Positions 7,973-16,171 of a DNA stretch of 64,000 nucleotides are shown piece after piece. Under the pieces are notes generated by a model, which had not been told where the DNA came from, searched no databases, and worked only from the letters and a program-made list of their open reading frames with translations. The stretch is taken from positions 1 to 64,000 of the forward strand of contig JAFRTJ010000061.1 in NCBI GenBank assembly GCA_017427185.1, read 5' to 3'. The DNA comes from Bacteroidaceae bacterium (GTDB taxonomy: Bacteria; Bacteroidota; Bacteroidia; Bacteroidales; Bacteroidaceae). Position 1 is the stretch's first letter, and every line of letters starts with the position of its first letter. The position numbers and the translations under genes were made by a program.

Positions 7973-8887
7973 ATGTCGAAAGTTATCTGTTTGCTCCACG
8001 ACAAAGGCGGTTGCGCAAAAACAACCACAGTAGTCAATTTGGCTTTCGCTCTCTGGCTTCTGGGAAAAAAAATACTTTTGGTTGATACAGACCCGCAATG
8101 CAATCTGACAGACACAATCGACAAGACTGTACACAAAGAAGCGGAGTCTACCATTTACGAATGGATGCACGACAGCAAATCTGGCGAAGTGTTACCTTTC
8201 CCCATTTATACTCGTTACGATGGTTTGGATTATATCCCTGGCAGCCACAGCATGAGCAATATCAATGCGGAACTTCAACTCATGTACAATAGGGAATATA
8301 GACTAAGGGAGTTCCTCTCCGTCGTAGACCCAGAGAGTGGAGTTGCCATACGTGACATGTATGACTACGTATTCATCGATTGCGCTCCTGGCGGTGAGAC
8401 ATTAATGAACACCAATGCGCTCGTAGCCAGCGACTATGTGATAGTTCCCACAGAAGCAAGTATTTACAACTTACAAGGTCTGCCAAGATTGCTCTCATAT
8501 ATAGACAAAGTAAGAGCGCAGCTGAGGGCCAACGTGGAAATCCTTGGTTACCTTCTGATCCGATGGAATCCACGTCGAGCCATTTCGCGCGAAGTAAAAG
8601 CCTACTACAGCGACATCAGTGAGGTAAGAGCCCCTTTAATTCCAGCTTACATTAGAGAATGTATCAGGTGTAATGAGTCGGTTGCTTACGAGATGTCTCT
8701 TTACGAATACAGTCCAGACTGCACTGCCGCAGATGATTACATGCGAGTAGCAGAATATCTTATTGGGCGAAAAACTCGTCCTCACAGTTGGACCCCTCTA
8801 AAATGGGGACAATTGGCCAACTCTGCATATCAACGTTTCATTCGTGAAAGAAACAAGATAGATACTATAATAGAATACATTGATTGA
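7973..8887 (+). CDS. ParA/Soj-family partition ATPase
   Basis: The 304-residue protein opens with beta-strand VICLLH and a deviant Walker A KGGCAKTTT (Lys11, Lys16), the signature of ParA/MinD ATPases that move DNA or protein cargo on the nucleoid. Walker A' is LLVDTDPQCNLT and Walker B is VFIDCAPG. A TEASIYNLQGL segment follows, as in ParA proteins of Bacteroidetes plasmids and conjugative elements. The start is the ATG 36 bp after the predicted transcription start, with a GATAAAAGAG stretch in front. The stop codon is one base from the next start, so the two genes are clearly coupled. It is not next to dnaA or a canonical parB, so this is not the chromosomal parAB locus; a relic of a plasmid or integrated element is the likeliest origin. 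Confidence 0.85.
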   Translation: MSKVICLLHDKGGCAKTTTVVNLAFALWLLGKKILLVDTDPQCNLTDTIDKTVHKEAESTIYEWMHDSKSGEVLPFPIYTRYDGLDYIPGSHSMSNINAELQLMYNREYRLREFLSVVDPESGVAIRDMYDYVFIDCAPGGETLMNTNALVASDYVIVPTEASIYNLQGLPRLLSYIDKVRAQLRANVEILGYLLIRWNPRRAISREVKAYYSDISEVRAPLIPAYIRECIRCNESVAYEMSLYEYSPDCTAADDYMRVAEYLIGRKTRPHSWTPLKWGQLANSAYQRFIRERNKIDTIIEYID

Positions 8888-8888
8888 A

Positions 8889-9272
8889 ATGGCTATCAAG
8901 AAAACATCTCTCAATATAGCCCGAGTGGCACAGGAAGCCAGCGAAACCTTCGTGGCTCCACAACCTCTCCCCTCGAACGAGGCCACACGATCAGAGATTG
9001 TTCGCAAGGCTGCCACTCAGAAACTACCTCTCAAACGCGTCTGCTCAATCCAGAAGATTGGGGGGTTCAGTTTCTTTACCACTGAGGAAGATCGTATAGC
9101 ACTGGACTACATCTCATTTCTCAACAAATACGAGAAACAGAATGTGGTTCGTGTAGCTTTACACAAGTTCCTCGAAGAGCACTATGTCGAAGGGGTGGGA
9201 CTCGACGAAGAAGCCCGTCAAATGATTTTAGAGTACGAGAAAACCATCTACCACTATGCAAAAAAAAGATAG
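8889..9272 (+). CDS. Small ParA partner, probable DNA-binding protein
   Basis: This 127-residue protein starts one base after the parA stop codon. Its N-terminal 50 residues are basic and probably unstructured. Residues ~58-100 (FTTEEDRIALDYISFLNKYE, then VVRVALHKFLEEHY) look like the two helices of a ribbon-helix-helix or DUF3408-like fold, preceded by a short strand (GGFSFF). In Bacteroidetes conjugative elements ParA-type ATPases are often followed by DUF3408-type proteins, so a centromere-binding adaptor is the best guess. No ParB nuclease-like motif is present. The fold is inferred from pattern, not from a firm family match. Confidence 0.6.
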   Translation: MAIKKTSLNIARVAQEASETFVAPQPLPSNEATRSEIVRKAATQKLPLKRVCSIQKIGGFSFFTTEEDRIALDYISFLNKYEKQNVVRVALHKFLEEHYVEGVGLDEEARQMILEYEKTIYHYAKKR

Positions 9273-9364
9273 CCACCAAGGCGTTAAACAGAATAAAAAC
9301 GATGATTCCAATATTGGTTCATCATGCAGAATATTGACTTTTCGTTTCGTTCATTTGTGTGAGA

Positions 9365-9406
9365 TCTGAAATCTGAGTTCCGGCTGAAGTCGGACTCAGA
9401 TTCAGA
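9365..9406 (+). promoter_or_regulatory. Long stem-loop upstream of the alpha-galactosidase gene
   Basis: TCTGAAATCTGAGTTCCG pairs with CGGACTCAGATTCAGA (two single-base bulges, about 16 bp) around the loop GCTGAAGT. There is no T tract after it, so it is not an ordinary terminator. It lies 22 bp before the GH36 start codon and could be a leader structure or operator; the upstream TTCATTTG near 9350 is an imperfect -7 box. Confidence 0.4.
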
Positions 9407-9427
9407 CCTTACAAATATCACAGAAAA

Positions 9428-11515
9428 ATGAAGAACAAACCAGTACTAAATACGATTTCAGTGAAAAATGTTCTATTTCTATTGCTAATTGCAACCTGTT
9501 TAGTCTCTAAAGCACAGACAATCAGCATAATGAGCACAAAGCCTACTCAGGCAGACAGGTGGGTCGGCACACATTTCGCCCGCGGGAAAGTACCTCCTTT
9601 CTCGTTTGTACTGGATGGGAAAGCCTCATCGCAATTCATCACGAAATGGAAATACAAAGCAATTCTTTTGCCCAGCGAAGATGAACGAGTGACTCGACGC
9701 CGCTTCTCTTACACAGATCCCAAGACTTTAATGCAAGTAGATTGCGATGTCACTACGTATTCTGATTATCAAGCCGTTGAGTGGGTTCTCCATTTTACGA
9801 ACGGAGGTTCTTGTAACAGTGCAGAACTAAGCAACATACAGGAAAGCGACATCCAGTTCCGCTTTCCAACCCAGGGAGAATCCGTACTGCACTACTTCAA
9901 CGGAAGCATACCCAGTCGAAGCGACTTCGCTCCTCATGATCACATCCTGCATCCTGGCGACACACTAATGCTTCGAAATCGAGAAGGCGGACGCAGTTCT
10001 GCATTGGTCGCTCCCTTCTTCAATATCGAACATCCTGCTTCAGAACAGGGCATCATGACTGCAATCGGATGGACAGGAGACTGGCAGGCTCAAATGATTT
10101 CAAACTCAAATCGTGATTGCACATACCGCACAGGTCTAGCCAATCTGCAAACATATCTTTTGCCTGGAGAAAGTATACGCACTGCCAGCGTGGCTCTGCT
10201 TTTCTGGCATGACAAGAATCGCTTCGAAGGCCACAATCAATGGAGACGTTTCATTTTAGCTCACCACACTCGCAAGATAGACGGCAAATGGGCCCATTAT
10301 CCGTATTTCTTTGGATTCAGTTGGGGCGATCCTGCTCCATGCAATGAATACACTTGTATGACCAATCTGATGGCGAAAGCACTACTACAGCGCCAAGAGA
10401 AATTTGGGCTCAAAGCAGAAGCCAGCTGGCTCGATGCAGGATGGTACATCGAGGCAGACCAATACCAGGATGGAAAGAATTGGGCCAATACGGTGGGAAA
10501 CTGGATAGAGAATCCGGATAATTGGCCCAACGGATTGCGCGAACTCTCTGATGCCTGTCATCAAATGGGGCGTAAGTTTATGGTCTGGTTTGAACCTGAA
10601 CGTGTCATTGAGGGTACCAAATGGGCTCGAGAACATCCTGAATTCATGTTACGGTTAGCAAACAATTCTACCCTTCTTTTCAATTTGGCAGACTCCTCTG
10701 CCGTAGATTGGTTATGTCAATATATCGGCGATTTCATCGAGCGAAACGGTATTGACTACTACCGTCAAGACTTCAACATGAACCCTGCAGATTTCTGGCA
10801 TGCTGCAGACCAACCTGGACGACATGGAATCACTGAAGTACGGTATATCTGTGGCTTATATCGATATTGGGACTATCTGCTAGAACGGTTCCCTCGACTG
10901 CTAATCGACAACTGTGCAAGTGGAGGAATGCGTCTCGATTGGGAAACCACACTACGTAGTGCTCCCATGTGGCGTACTGACGACTGCTATTACAACGACC
11001 CTTCAGATATGCAGTGCCATACTTACGGCATCAATCTCTTTCTTCCTCAGAGCGGCACAGGATTCGGCTTACCTGACAGAGAGGACAAATACAGTTTGCG
11101 ATCCAGCATGGGTAGTAGCATGGTCTACAACTGGAAAATCATGACAAATGGAGAAAATGTCATCAAGATGCAGGAGTGTCAGCGTGAGTACTTACTTGTG
11201 CGACCTTATTTTACTGAAGATTACTATCCTCTAACTGGAACCAATGGTTCCGATGCTCATGACAACTGGCTAGCTTATCAGCTTCATCGCCCATCCGATG
11301 ATACAGGGTTCGTGGTAGCATTCCGACATCACGACAATACGCAACCCACCTATTCTGTCAAACTTTACGGTCTATCACCAGACGTGTCATATCGACTTAC
11401 GAACCAAGACGATGGTACTTCTCAAGTGAAACTTGGCAAGGAGTTGATGGAAAATCTCCAGCTTAATCTCCCTGAAGTTGACAGTAGTCTCCTACTCTAC
11501 GTTGAAAAGGAGTAG
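9428..11515 (+). CDS. Secreted GH36 alpha-galactosidase
   Basis: A 695-residue exported enzyme with an N-terminal signal segment (VLFLLLIATCLVSKAQ). It has the full three-part GH36 layout: an N-terminal beta-supersandwich, a central TIM barrel and a C-terminal beta domain. Barrel motifs are KFMVWFEPERV, the nucleophile segment DYYRQDFNM, LIDNCASGGMRLDWE, and MWRTDD, which carries the probable acid/base Asp. The reaction is release of terminal alpha-1,6 (or related) galactose from raffinose-type oligosaccharides, galactomannan or host glycans, probably in the periplasm or at the surface. It stands alone between the parA pair and a strong terminator. Substrate cannot be told from the sequence. 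Confidence 0.92.
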   Translation: MKNKPVLNTISVKNVLFLLLIATCLVSKAQTISIMSTKPTQADRWVGTHFARGKVPPFSFVLDGKASSQFITKWKYKAILLPSEDERVTRRRFSYTDPKTLMQVDCDVTTYSDYQAVEWVLHFTNGGSCNSAELSNIQESDIQFRFPTQGESVLHYFNGSIPSRSDFAPHDHILHPGDTLMLRNREGGRSSALVAPFFNIEHPASEQGIMTAIGWTGDWQAQMISNSNRDCTYRTGLANLQTYLLPGESIRTASVALLFWHDKNRFEGHNQWRRFILAHHTRKIDGKWAHYPYFFGFSWGDPAPCNEYTCMTNLMAKALLQRQEKFGLKAEASWLDAGWYIEADQYQDGKNWANTVGNWIENPDNWPNGLRELSDACHQMGRKFMVWFEPERVIEGTKWAREHPEFMLRLANNSTLLFNLADSSAVDWLCQYIGDFIERNGIDYYRQDFNMNPADFWHAADQPGRHGITEVRYICGLYRYWDYLLERFPRLLIDNCASGGMRLDWETTLRSAPMWRTDDCYYNDPSDMQCHTYGINLFLPQSGTGFGLPDREDKYSLRSSMGSSMVYNWKIMTNGENVIKMQECQREYLLVRPYFTEDYYPLTGTNGSDAHDNWLAYQLHRPSDDTGFVVAFRHHDNTQPTYSVKLYGLSPDVSYRLTNQDDGTSQVKLGKELMENLQLNLPEVDSSLLLYVEKE

Positions 11516-11587
11516 AAGAGAACATTCTTCGCAGGCAGAGATAGTACAAAAGAAGAACTTTATTTCGTTTCATTCTCTTTATTTCTT

Positions 11588-11628
11588 CCATCCCTTTTCT
11601 CCCGTTTTGGAGAAAGGGGATGGTTTTT
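11588..11628 (+). terminator. Rho-independent terminator after the GH36 gene
   Basis: CCATCCCTTTTCTCC (11588-11602) pairs with GGAGAAAGGGGATGG (11609-11623) with a single G-T wobble and is followed by TTTTT. It directly abuts the stop codon of the leftward neighbour. Confidence 0.85.
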
Positions 11629-12722
11629 CAGAACTCCAAATATGAAGAAAGGCGATTGACATCTTCTTCTGTAAATTCATTCAAGAGGAGAAGCTGATCT
11701 TGATTCTTTATGTCACCATATCCCTTTCGGTATTCCACAATTGCCCGTGCCTGATAAAAAGAAATGTAAGGATGTCGCATCAATTGACGCAGAGTGAGCT
11801 TGTTCACGTTTAAACGGCGAAGGGGAACTTCTGACACACAGAACCACTCAAAGACATCATATGGCATCTCGCAAGACTCCATCACCTGCTCTACCTTAAC
11901 AAAACCACCCAAGGCTTCACGATAATCCACAATCTTTTTGGCTCGATAACTACCTATTTGAGGAATCTTCTTCAATTCAGTTGTGTCCGCCAAATTAGCA
12001 TCTACCACTGTGCCATGAGGGTATTTAATAACCTTCTCCATCCTTCCAATGCCATAAGGGGAAGATGATTTTGCTTTTCCATGAGTGTCCTCATCATTAG
12101 GAGATATTTCATCCTTTACAGGTTCTCTATGCAAAGTGTCAGACAATGTGGCCTGGTTAGATTCTTTTACTTTCTCAGCCTGAAATGAGGAATCATGTGA
12201 CTTGGATGAGGAAGAGAAACGATGATCCTGACGATGGAAAGCAATATCTGAATCATCGAGATAACGGAACTGTTCGCCAATGCGGATGTAGGGCGAAAGA
12301 CGTGTCCATAGCTCCATAGTCATGCCTGGCAATCGTTTGAAATCTTCAGGAGTATGATACCTGCCATGCATAGAACGATACTTATAGATGGCACGGACCT
12401 GCCATGGAGCCAGACCAAGACGTAGCAATTGGGTACTATCTGCCGTGTTAGGATCAAAGGGGAAAGTTTCTATAGATTCTGGAACATAGAAGGAAGATTC
12501 TTTCCTTAATCTGCCACTTCTACTTTTATGGGTAGTGGATGACATGTGGTCAGAATAGAGAGAAGCTGGATTACTCGACAAACTGTCAGCAAGAATGGCC
12601 TCTTGCGAAGCGGGCTTATGGATAGTGCGTATCCATAATGCAATGATGCCCAGAATGAGAATCCACTCCAGAAACAGAAGAGCACGACGGTCAGACTTTG
12701 TCAAGAACGGAAGGCGACGCAT
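11628..12722 (-). CDS. Membrane-anchored helix-hairpin-helix (ComEA-like) protein
   Basis: The 364-residue protein has one N-terminal membrane segment (ALLFLEWILILGIIALWI) and then several helix-hairpin-helix DNA-binding repeats of the ComEA type. Recognisable copies start at FDPNTADSTQLLRLGL (with FKRLPGM), VDANLADTTELKKIPQIG and LNVNKLTLRQLMRHPYIS. The middle (about residues 150-220) is a charged low-complexity linker. ComEA-like proteins bind double-stranded DNA outside the inner membrane during uptake; here the three HhH copies and the linker differ from classic single-repeat ComEA, so a role in transformation is only a possibility. Its ATG overlaps the stop of the upstream transporter (TAATG), so it is translated with it. 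Confidence 0.75.
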   Translation of the reverse strand: MRRLPFLTKSDRRALLFLEWILILGIIALWIRTIHKPASQEAILADSLSSNPASLYSDHMSSTTHKSRSGRLRKESSFYVPESIETFPFDPNTADSTQLLRLGLAPWQVRAIYKYRSMHGRYHTPEDFKRLPGMTMELWTRLSPYIRIGEQFRYLDDSDIAFHRQDHRFSSSSKSHDSSFQAEKVKESNQATLSDTLHREPVKDEISPNDEDTHGKAKSSSPYGIGRMEKVIKYPHGTVVDANLADTTELKKIPQIGSYRAKKIVDYREALGGFVKVEQVMESCEMPYDVFEWFCVSEVPLRRLNVNKLTLRQLMRHPYISFYQARAIVEYRKGYGDIKNQDQLLLLNEFTEEDVNRLSSYLEF

Positions 12723-14077
12723 TATCGGAACAACAATTCGTTAACAAAAATAAGGATCATAGCAACAGGAACCACATAGCGGACAAGGAAAGTGAAACCT
12801 TGGAAGAAACGGAAAGGAACCCTACCTCGATTGGTTATCTCATCGCGAACAAGGTTGTTGTCTAGATACCAGCCGACAAAGAGACAGATGACAAGTCCGC
12901 CCACAGGCATAAGAATCTTGCTGGCCACGAAATCGAAAATGTCAAAAATCGTCATTCCAAAGATGGTATAATCACTCCACAATCCAAAGGAGAGAGAACA
13001 TGCGACCCCCAAAAGCATGCAACTTATGGAGACTATGGCAGATGCACCACGACGGGATACATGAGTTTCCTCGAACACGTAGGCCGTCACAGACTCATGC
13101 AGCGACATGGCGCTGGTAACTGCAGCCAATAGCAACAGCAGGTAAAAGAGACCTGAAAAAATATATCCCAAGATAGGAACATTATGGAAGGCCATGATGA
13201 AAACATTCGGCAGGGTTATGAAAACGAGACCTGGACCTGCATTGACCTCGACACCCTGAACGCTGAAAACTGCTGGGAAAATAATGAATCCACTGAGAAC
13301 AGCAACACAGGTGTCGATAATACTCACGCTAGCAGCAGTCCTGACCAATTTGGTATCAGGTCCAAAATAGGAAGCATAGGTGCAAAGGCAGCCCATAGCA
13401 AGGCTCAGCGAGAAAAAGGCTTGCCCCATTGCAGAAAGGACAACACTGGGCGTTACCTTGCTGAAATCTGGTTGCAAAAGGAAACGCAACCCTTCGCTTG
13501 AACCTGGCATATTGAAAGAGCAGCCAACAAGAACGATTATGATAACGAGCAGTAAAGGCATGAATATCTTGGAGAACTTCTCGATGCCAGACTGCACTCC
13601 ACGAGCGATAATCACATGCACCATGAGCATAACAACAGCTGCATAGATGACAGGCTTCCAGGGATTGGATACGAAATCGTTGAAATAAGCAGTATAATCG
13701 CGCGAGACAGAGAGAGAATTGATAACAGACTCTGTAAGATAGAAAAGGGTCCAACCTGAAATGATGATGTAGTAAGAAAGAATGAGGAAAGCAACGAATA
13801 CGCCAGACACTCCCTGAAGACGCCACAAAGTGCCAGGAGCCAGTTTACTATAGGCGGAAATCGTATTGGCATGAGTGTGACGACCTATCACGAACTCACT
13901 GACCATAACAGGTACTCCTACAAAAAAGACACAGAGCAGATATATGATGATAAAAGCTGCACCTCCATTATTCCCCACCTCTGTAGGGAAACGCCACACG
14001 TTACCAAGCCCAACAGCACTACCCGCAGAGGCCAGAATCACCCCAAACTTACTACCAAAACTACCACGATCATTCAT
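12722..14077 (-). CDS. Sodium-dependent transporter, NSS/SNF family (copy 1)
   Basis: A 451-residue inner-membrane protein of the neurotransmitter:sodium symporter family, which imports amino acids or related amines with Na+. It carries the family signature in TM1 (ASAGSAVGLGNVWRFP) with the unwound region and Na+-site residues, followed by a GGAAFIIIYLL segment and about 11-12 hydrophobic helices. It is 21 bp downstream of a close paralogue on the same strand and overlaps the helix-hairpin-helix gene by one base. The substrate cannot be read from the sequence; bacterial members include tryptophan, tyrosine, leucine and alanine carriers. Confidence 0.9.
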   Translation of the reverse strand: MNDRGSFGSKFGVILASAGSAVGLGNVWRFPTEVGNNGGAAFIIIYLLCVFFVGVPVMVSEFVIGRHTHANTISAYSKLAPGTLWRLQGVSGVFVAFLILSYYIIISGWTLFYLTESVINSLSVSRDYTAYFNDFVSNPWKPVIYAAVVMLMVHVIIARGVQSGIEKFSKIFMPLLLVIIIVLVGCSFNMPGSSEGLRFLLQPDFSKVTPSVVLSAMGQAFFSLSLAMGCLCTYASYFGPDTKLVRTAASVSIIDTCVAVLSGFIIFPAVFSVQGVEVNAGPGLVFITLPNVFIMAFHNVPILGYIFSGLFYLLLLLAAVTSAMSLHESVTAYVFEETHVSRRGASAIVSISCMLLGVACSLSFGLWSDYTIFGMTIFDIFDFVASKILMPVGGLVICLFVGWYLDNNLVRDEITNRGRVPFRFFQGFTFLVRYVVPVAMILIFVNELLFR

Positions 14078-14098
14078 AACGGAAAACTATCAACTGAC

Positions 14099-15457
14099 TT
14101 AAGATAACAATTCATTGAGAAATATGATACTCATGCCGAAGGGGGCTACCCAGCGGATCAGGAAGACAAAGAATCGAGCCGCACGGATGTGCAACGTGTT
14201 ATCGTTGGTGAGCTCACTTCGAACCAACTTACGGTCAAGCACCCATCCTACAAAGATGGAAATGAAGATACTGCACAAGGGCATGATGAATTTGGCTGTG
14301 AGAAAATCGAAGAGCTCGAAGAATCCCATGCCAAATATCCTAACATCTTCCCATGAACCAAATGAAAGAGAACAGGCCGCCCCAAGCACCAAGCAGACAG
14401 CCGTAACAACTGAAGCAGCATGAGGACGGCTAAGATGAAATTTCTCATGAAGGAAAGCCGTGTCGATCTCATGCATGGAAATGCTGCTGGTCAAAGCTGC
14501 CAAGAGAAGCAGGATATAGAAAAGACCTGAGAAAAGATAGCCCACTACAGGCACATCGCCAAACGCCATATTGAAGACATTGGGGAGAGTGATGAATACC
14601 AAACCAGGCCCTGCATCGACCTCTACGCCTGAAACACTGAATACAGCAGGGAAGATGATGAATCCGCTGAGAATAGCCACCAAGGTATCTATGAAGCATA
14701 CACTGAAAGCCGACGACACAAGGGGTACATCACGCTGAAAATAAGAAGCATACGTAGCCAAGCACCCAATTCCCACACTCAAAGAGAAGAACGCCTGACC
14801 CATCGCAGAAAGAACTACAGAGGCTGTAACCTTGCTGAAATCCGGATGGAGCAAGAACCTGAGTCCCTCGCGAGAACCTGGCATAGAGAGAGAGCAGGTC
14901 ATCAGGATGAGAATAATGGCGAGAAGCGCAGGCATCATTATTTTGGAGTATCGCTCAATGCCTGCCTGCACGCCACGCGCCACGATAAAATGGGTGAACA
15001 GGAGAAAGAGAGCAACGTAGACAATTGGCTGCCAAGGATTGGAAACGAAATTGTTGAAGAATTCCCCATAATCTCTGCCACTCGTCAGCTGCCTAAGAAG
15101 AGAAGCTATCGTGTAATGGAGCGTCCAGCCAGCCACAACGGAATAAAAGGAAAGCACCAGGAAACCACCCAGTACACCAAGATACCCCACGATAAACCAA
15201 GGTTTGCCAGGAGCCAAACGATGGTAAGAGTCTACAGTATTGGCTTTGGAGGCGCGACCTATCACAAACTCGCTGACCATAACAGGCATTGCAAGAAAGA
15301 AGACGAAGCATAGATAGACGAGAATGAAGGCTGCTCCACCATTACGCCCTACTTCAGTAGGAAAACGCCAGATGTTTCCCAGTCCGACAGCACTTCCTGC
15401 AGATGCCAAAATGATGCCTAACTTACCACCAAAACTGCCACGATTCGTATTTTGCAC
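14099..15457 (-). CDS. Sodium-dependent transporter, NSS/SNF family (copy 2)
   Basis: The first gene of the leftward operon encodes 452 residues very similar along its length to the downstream neighbour, with the same ASAGSAVGLGNIWRFPTEVG signature, the SVVLSAMGQAFFSLS segment of TM6 and the same predicted topology. The pair clearly arose by tandem duplication. Differences are concentrated in loops (for example PGKPWFIVGYLG against PGTLWRLQGVSG), consistent with divergence of substrate. A promoter with TTG, 21 bp and TAATTTTG lies about 35 bp upstream, back to back with the promoter of the VanZ-like gene. The start ATG follows that promoter with no competing in-frame start. Confidence 0.9.
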   Translation of the reverse strand: MQNTNRGSFGGKLGIILASAGSAVGLGNIWRFPTEVGRNGGAAFILVYLCFVFFLAMPVMVSEFVIGRASKANTVDSYHRLAPGKPWFIVGYLGVLGGFLVLSFYSVVAGWTLHYTIASLLRQLTSGRDYGEFFNNFVSNPWQPIVYVALFLLFTHFIVARGVQAGIERYSKIMMPALLAIILILMTCSLSMPGSREGLRFLLHPDFSKVTASVVLSAMGQAFFSLSVGIGCLATYASYFQRDVPLVSSAFSVCFIDTLVAILSGFIIFPAVFSVSGVEVDAGPGLVFITLPNVFNMAFGDVPVVGYLFSGLFYILLLLAALTSSISMHEIDTAFLHEKFHLSRPHAASVVTAVCLVLGAACSLSFGSWEDVRIFGMGFFELFDFLTAKFIMPLCSIFISIFVGWVLDRKLVRSELTNDNTLHIRAARFFVFLIRWVAPFGMSIIFLNELLS

Positions 15458-15490
15458 GTTTAAAATACTTTAATTATGACTATCCAAGTG

Positions 15491-15522
15491 CAAAATTACA
15501 AATAAATCCTCTAAATTTGCAA
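15491..15522 (-). promoter_or_regulatory. Promoter of the transporter operon
   Basis: On the minus strand TTG (15522-15520), 21 bp, TAATTTTG (15498-15491), about 33 bp before the start codon at 15457. Confidence 0.6.
15512..15519 (+). promoter_or_regulatory. -7 box of the VanZ-like gene
   Basis: TAAATTTG on the plus strand, 19 bp before the ATG at 15539. It overlaps the spacer of the divergent transporter promoter, so the two promoters share DNA. No good TTG upstream. Confidence 0.5.
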
Positions 15523-15538
15523 CAAATTGAAAATTAAG

Positions 15539-15952
15539 ATGGCAAATATAGTAACAAATCATATCAAGCGATACCCGCTGGCAACCCTCCTGTTGGCTGT
15601 CATCATCTTTCTCTCTCTCTTCCCATTCCAACACGTTCGCCTGATGGAAAACGTCCCTTTGGCAGACAAGTGGACGCACATGTTGATGTATGGAGGATTC
15701 TGTCTGGTGCTTTGGACTGAATATTTGTGGCACCACAGCCAGACTCATTGGGGGAAAGTGCTTTGCTGGGCATTTCTTGCGCCAATAGCATTCAGCGGCC
15801 TGATGGAACTCTGCCAGGCATACCTGACAACCTATCGAAGTGGAGAATGGCTCGATTTGGCAGCAAACTCCATTGGCGTCGCAGCCGCTGCAATAATTGG
15901 ACCAACCATCCTCAGATGGATGGTGAAGAAGATTCAGGCACGAAAGGGATGA
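15539..15952 (+). CDS. VanZ-like membrane protein
   Basis: A 137-residue protein with three to four hydrophobic helices and the VanZ-family pattern: an N-terminal helix followed by an LADKWTHMLMYGGF segment (conserved Asp-Lys and His-Phe region), then ELCQAYLTTYRSGEWLDLAANSIGV near the last helix. VanZ-like proteins are small integral membrane proteins; the founding member gives low-level teicoplanin resistance, but most relatives, including the common Bacteroidetes ones, have no known job. The ATG at 15539 is preferred over an upstream TTG because the predicted transcript begins after it. Just downstream lies a 22-bp repeat array that may also end the transcript. Confidence 0.8.
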   Translation: MANIVTNHIKRYPLATLLLAVIIFLSLFPFQHVRLMENVPLADKWTHMLMYGGFCLVLWTEYLWHHSQTHWGKVLCWAFLAPIAFSGLMELCQAYLTTYRSGEWLDLAANSIGVAAAAIIGPTILRWMVKKIQARKG

Positions 15953-16025
15953 TATCCCTGTATCACAAGGTTTTCCAATCGCCATTACTGCAATCCAGCA
16001 GCGATGGCGAAAGAGCATTTTGCCC

Positions 16026-16135
16026 TGACGTGTCAAGACTGAGAAATCAACGTGTTGAAATGCCAGACACAACACGTTGAATCTGCAAAGTCAACACGTT
16101 GTCTTTTGGGAATCGACGTGTTGTGTTTTTAGTGG
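16026..16135. repeat. 22-bp-period repeat array 2
   Basis: Five units start at 16026, 16048, 16070, 16092 and 16114, exactly 22 bp apart. Their first ten bases are TGACGTGTCA, CAACGTGTTG, CAACACGTTG, CAACACGTTG and CGACGTGTTG. The core is CAAC-(AC or GT)-GTTG, nearly self-complementary. The 12-bp remainders are partly alike. The array fills the gap between the convergent VanZ-like and CYTH genes. The last two cores are opposed and followed by TGTTTTT, so they could form a hairpin terminator for the VanZ-like transcript. Confidence 0.8.
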
Positions 16136-16171
16136 TCTGCAGAAAGGCCTTGAATCCTGATTGGTATCAGC

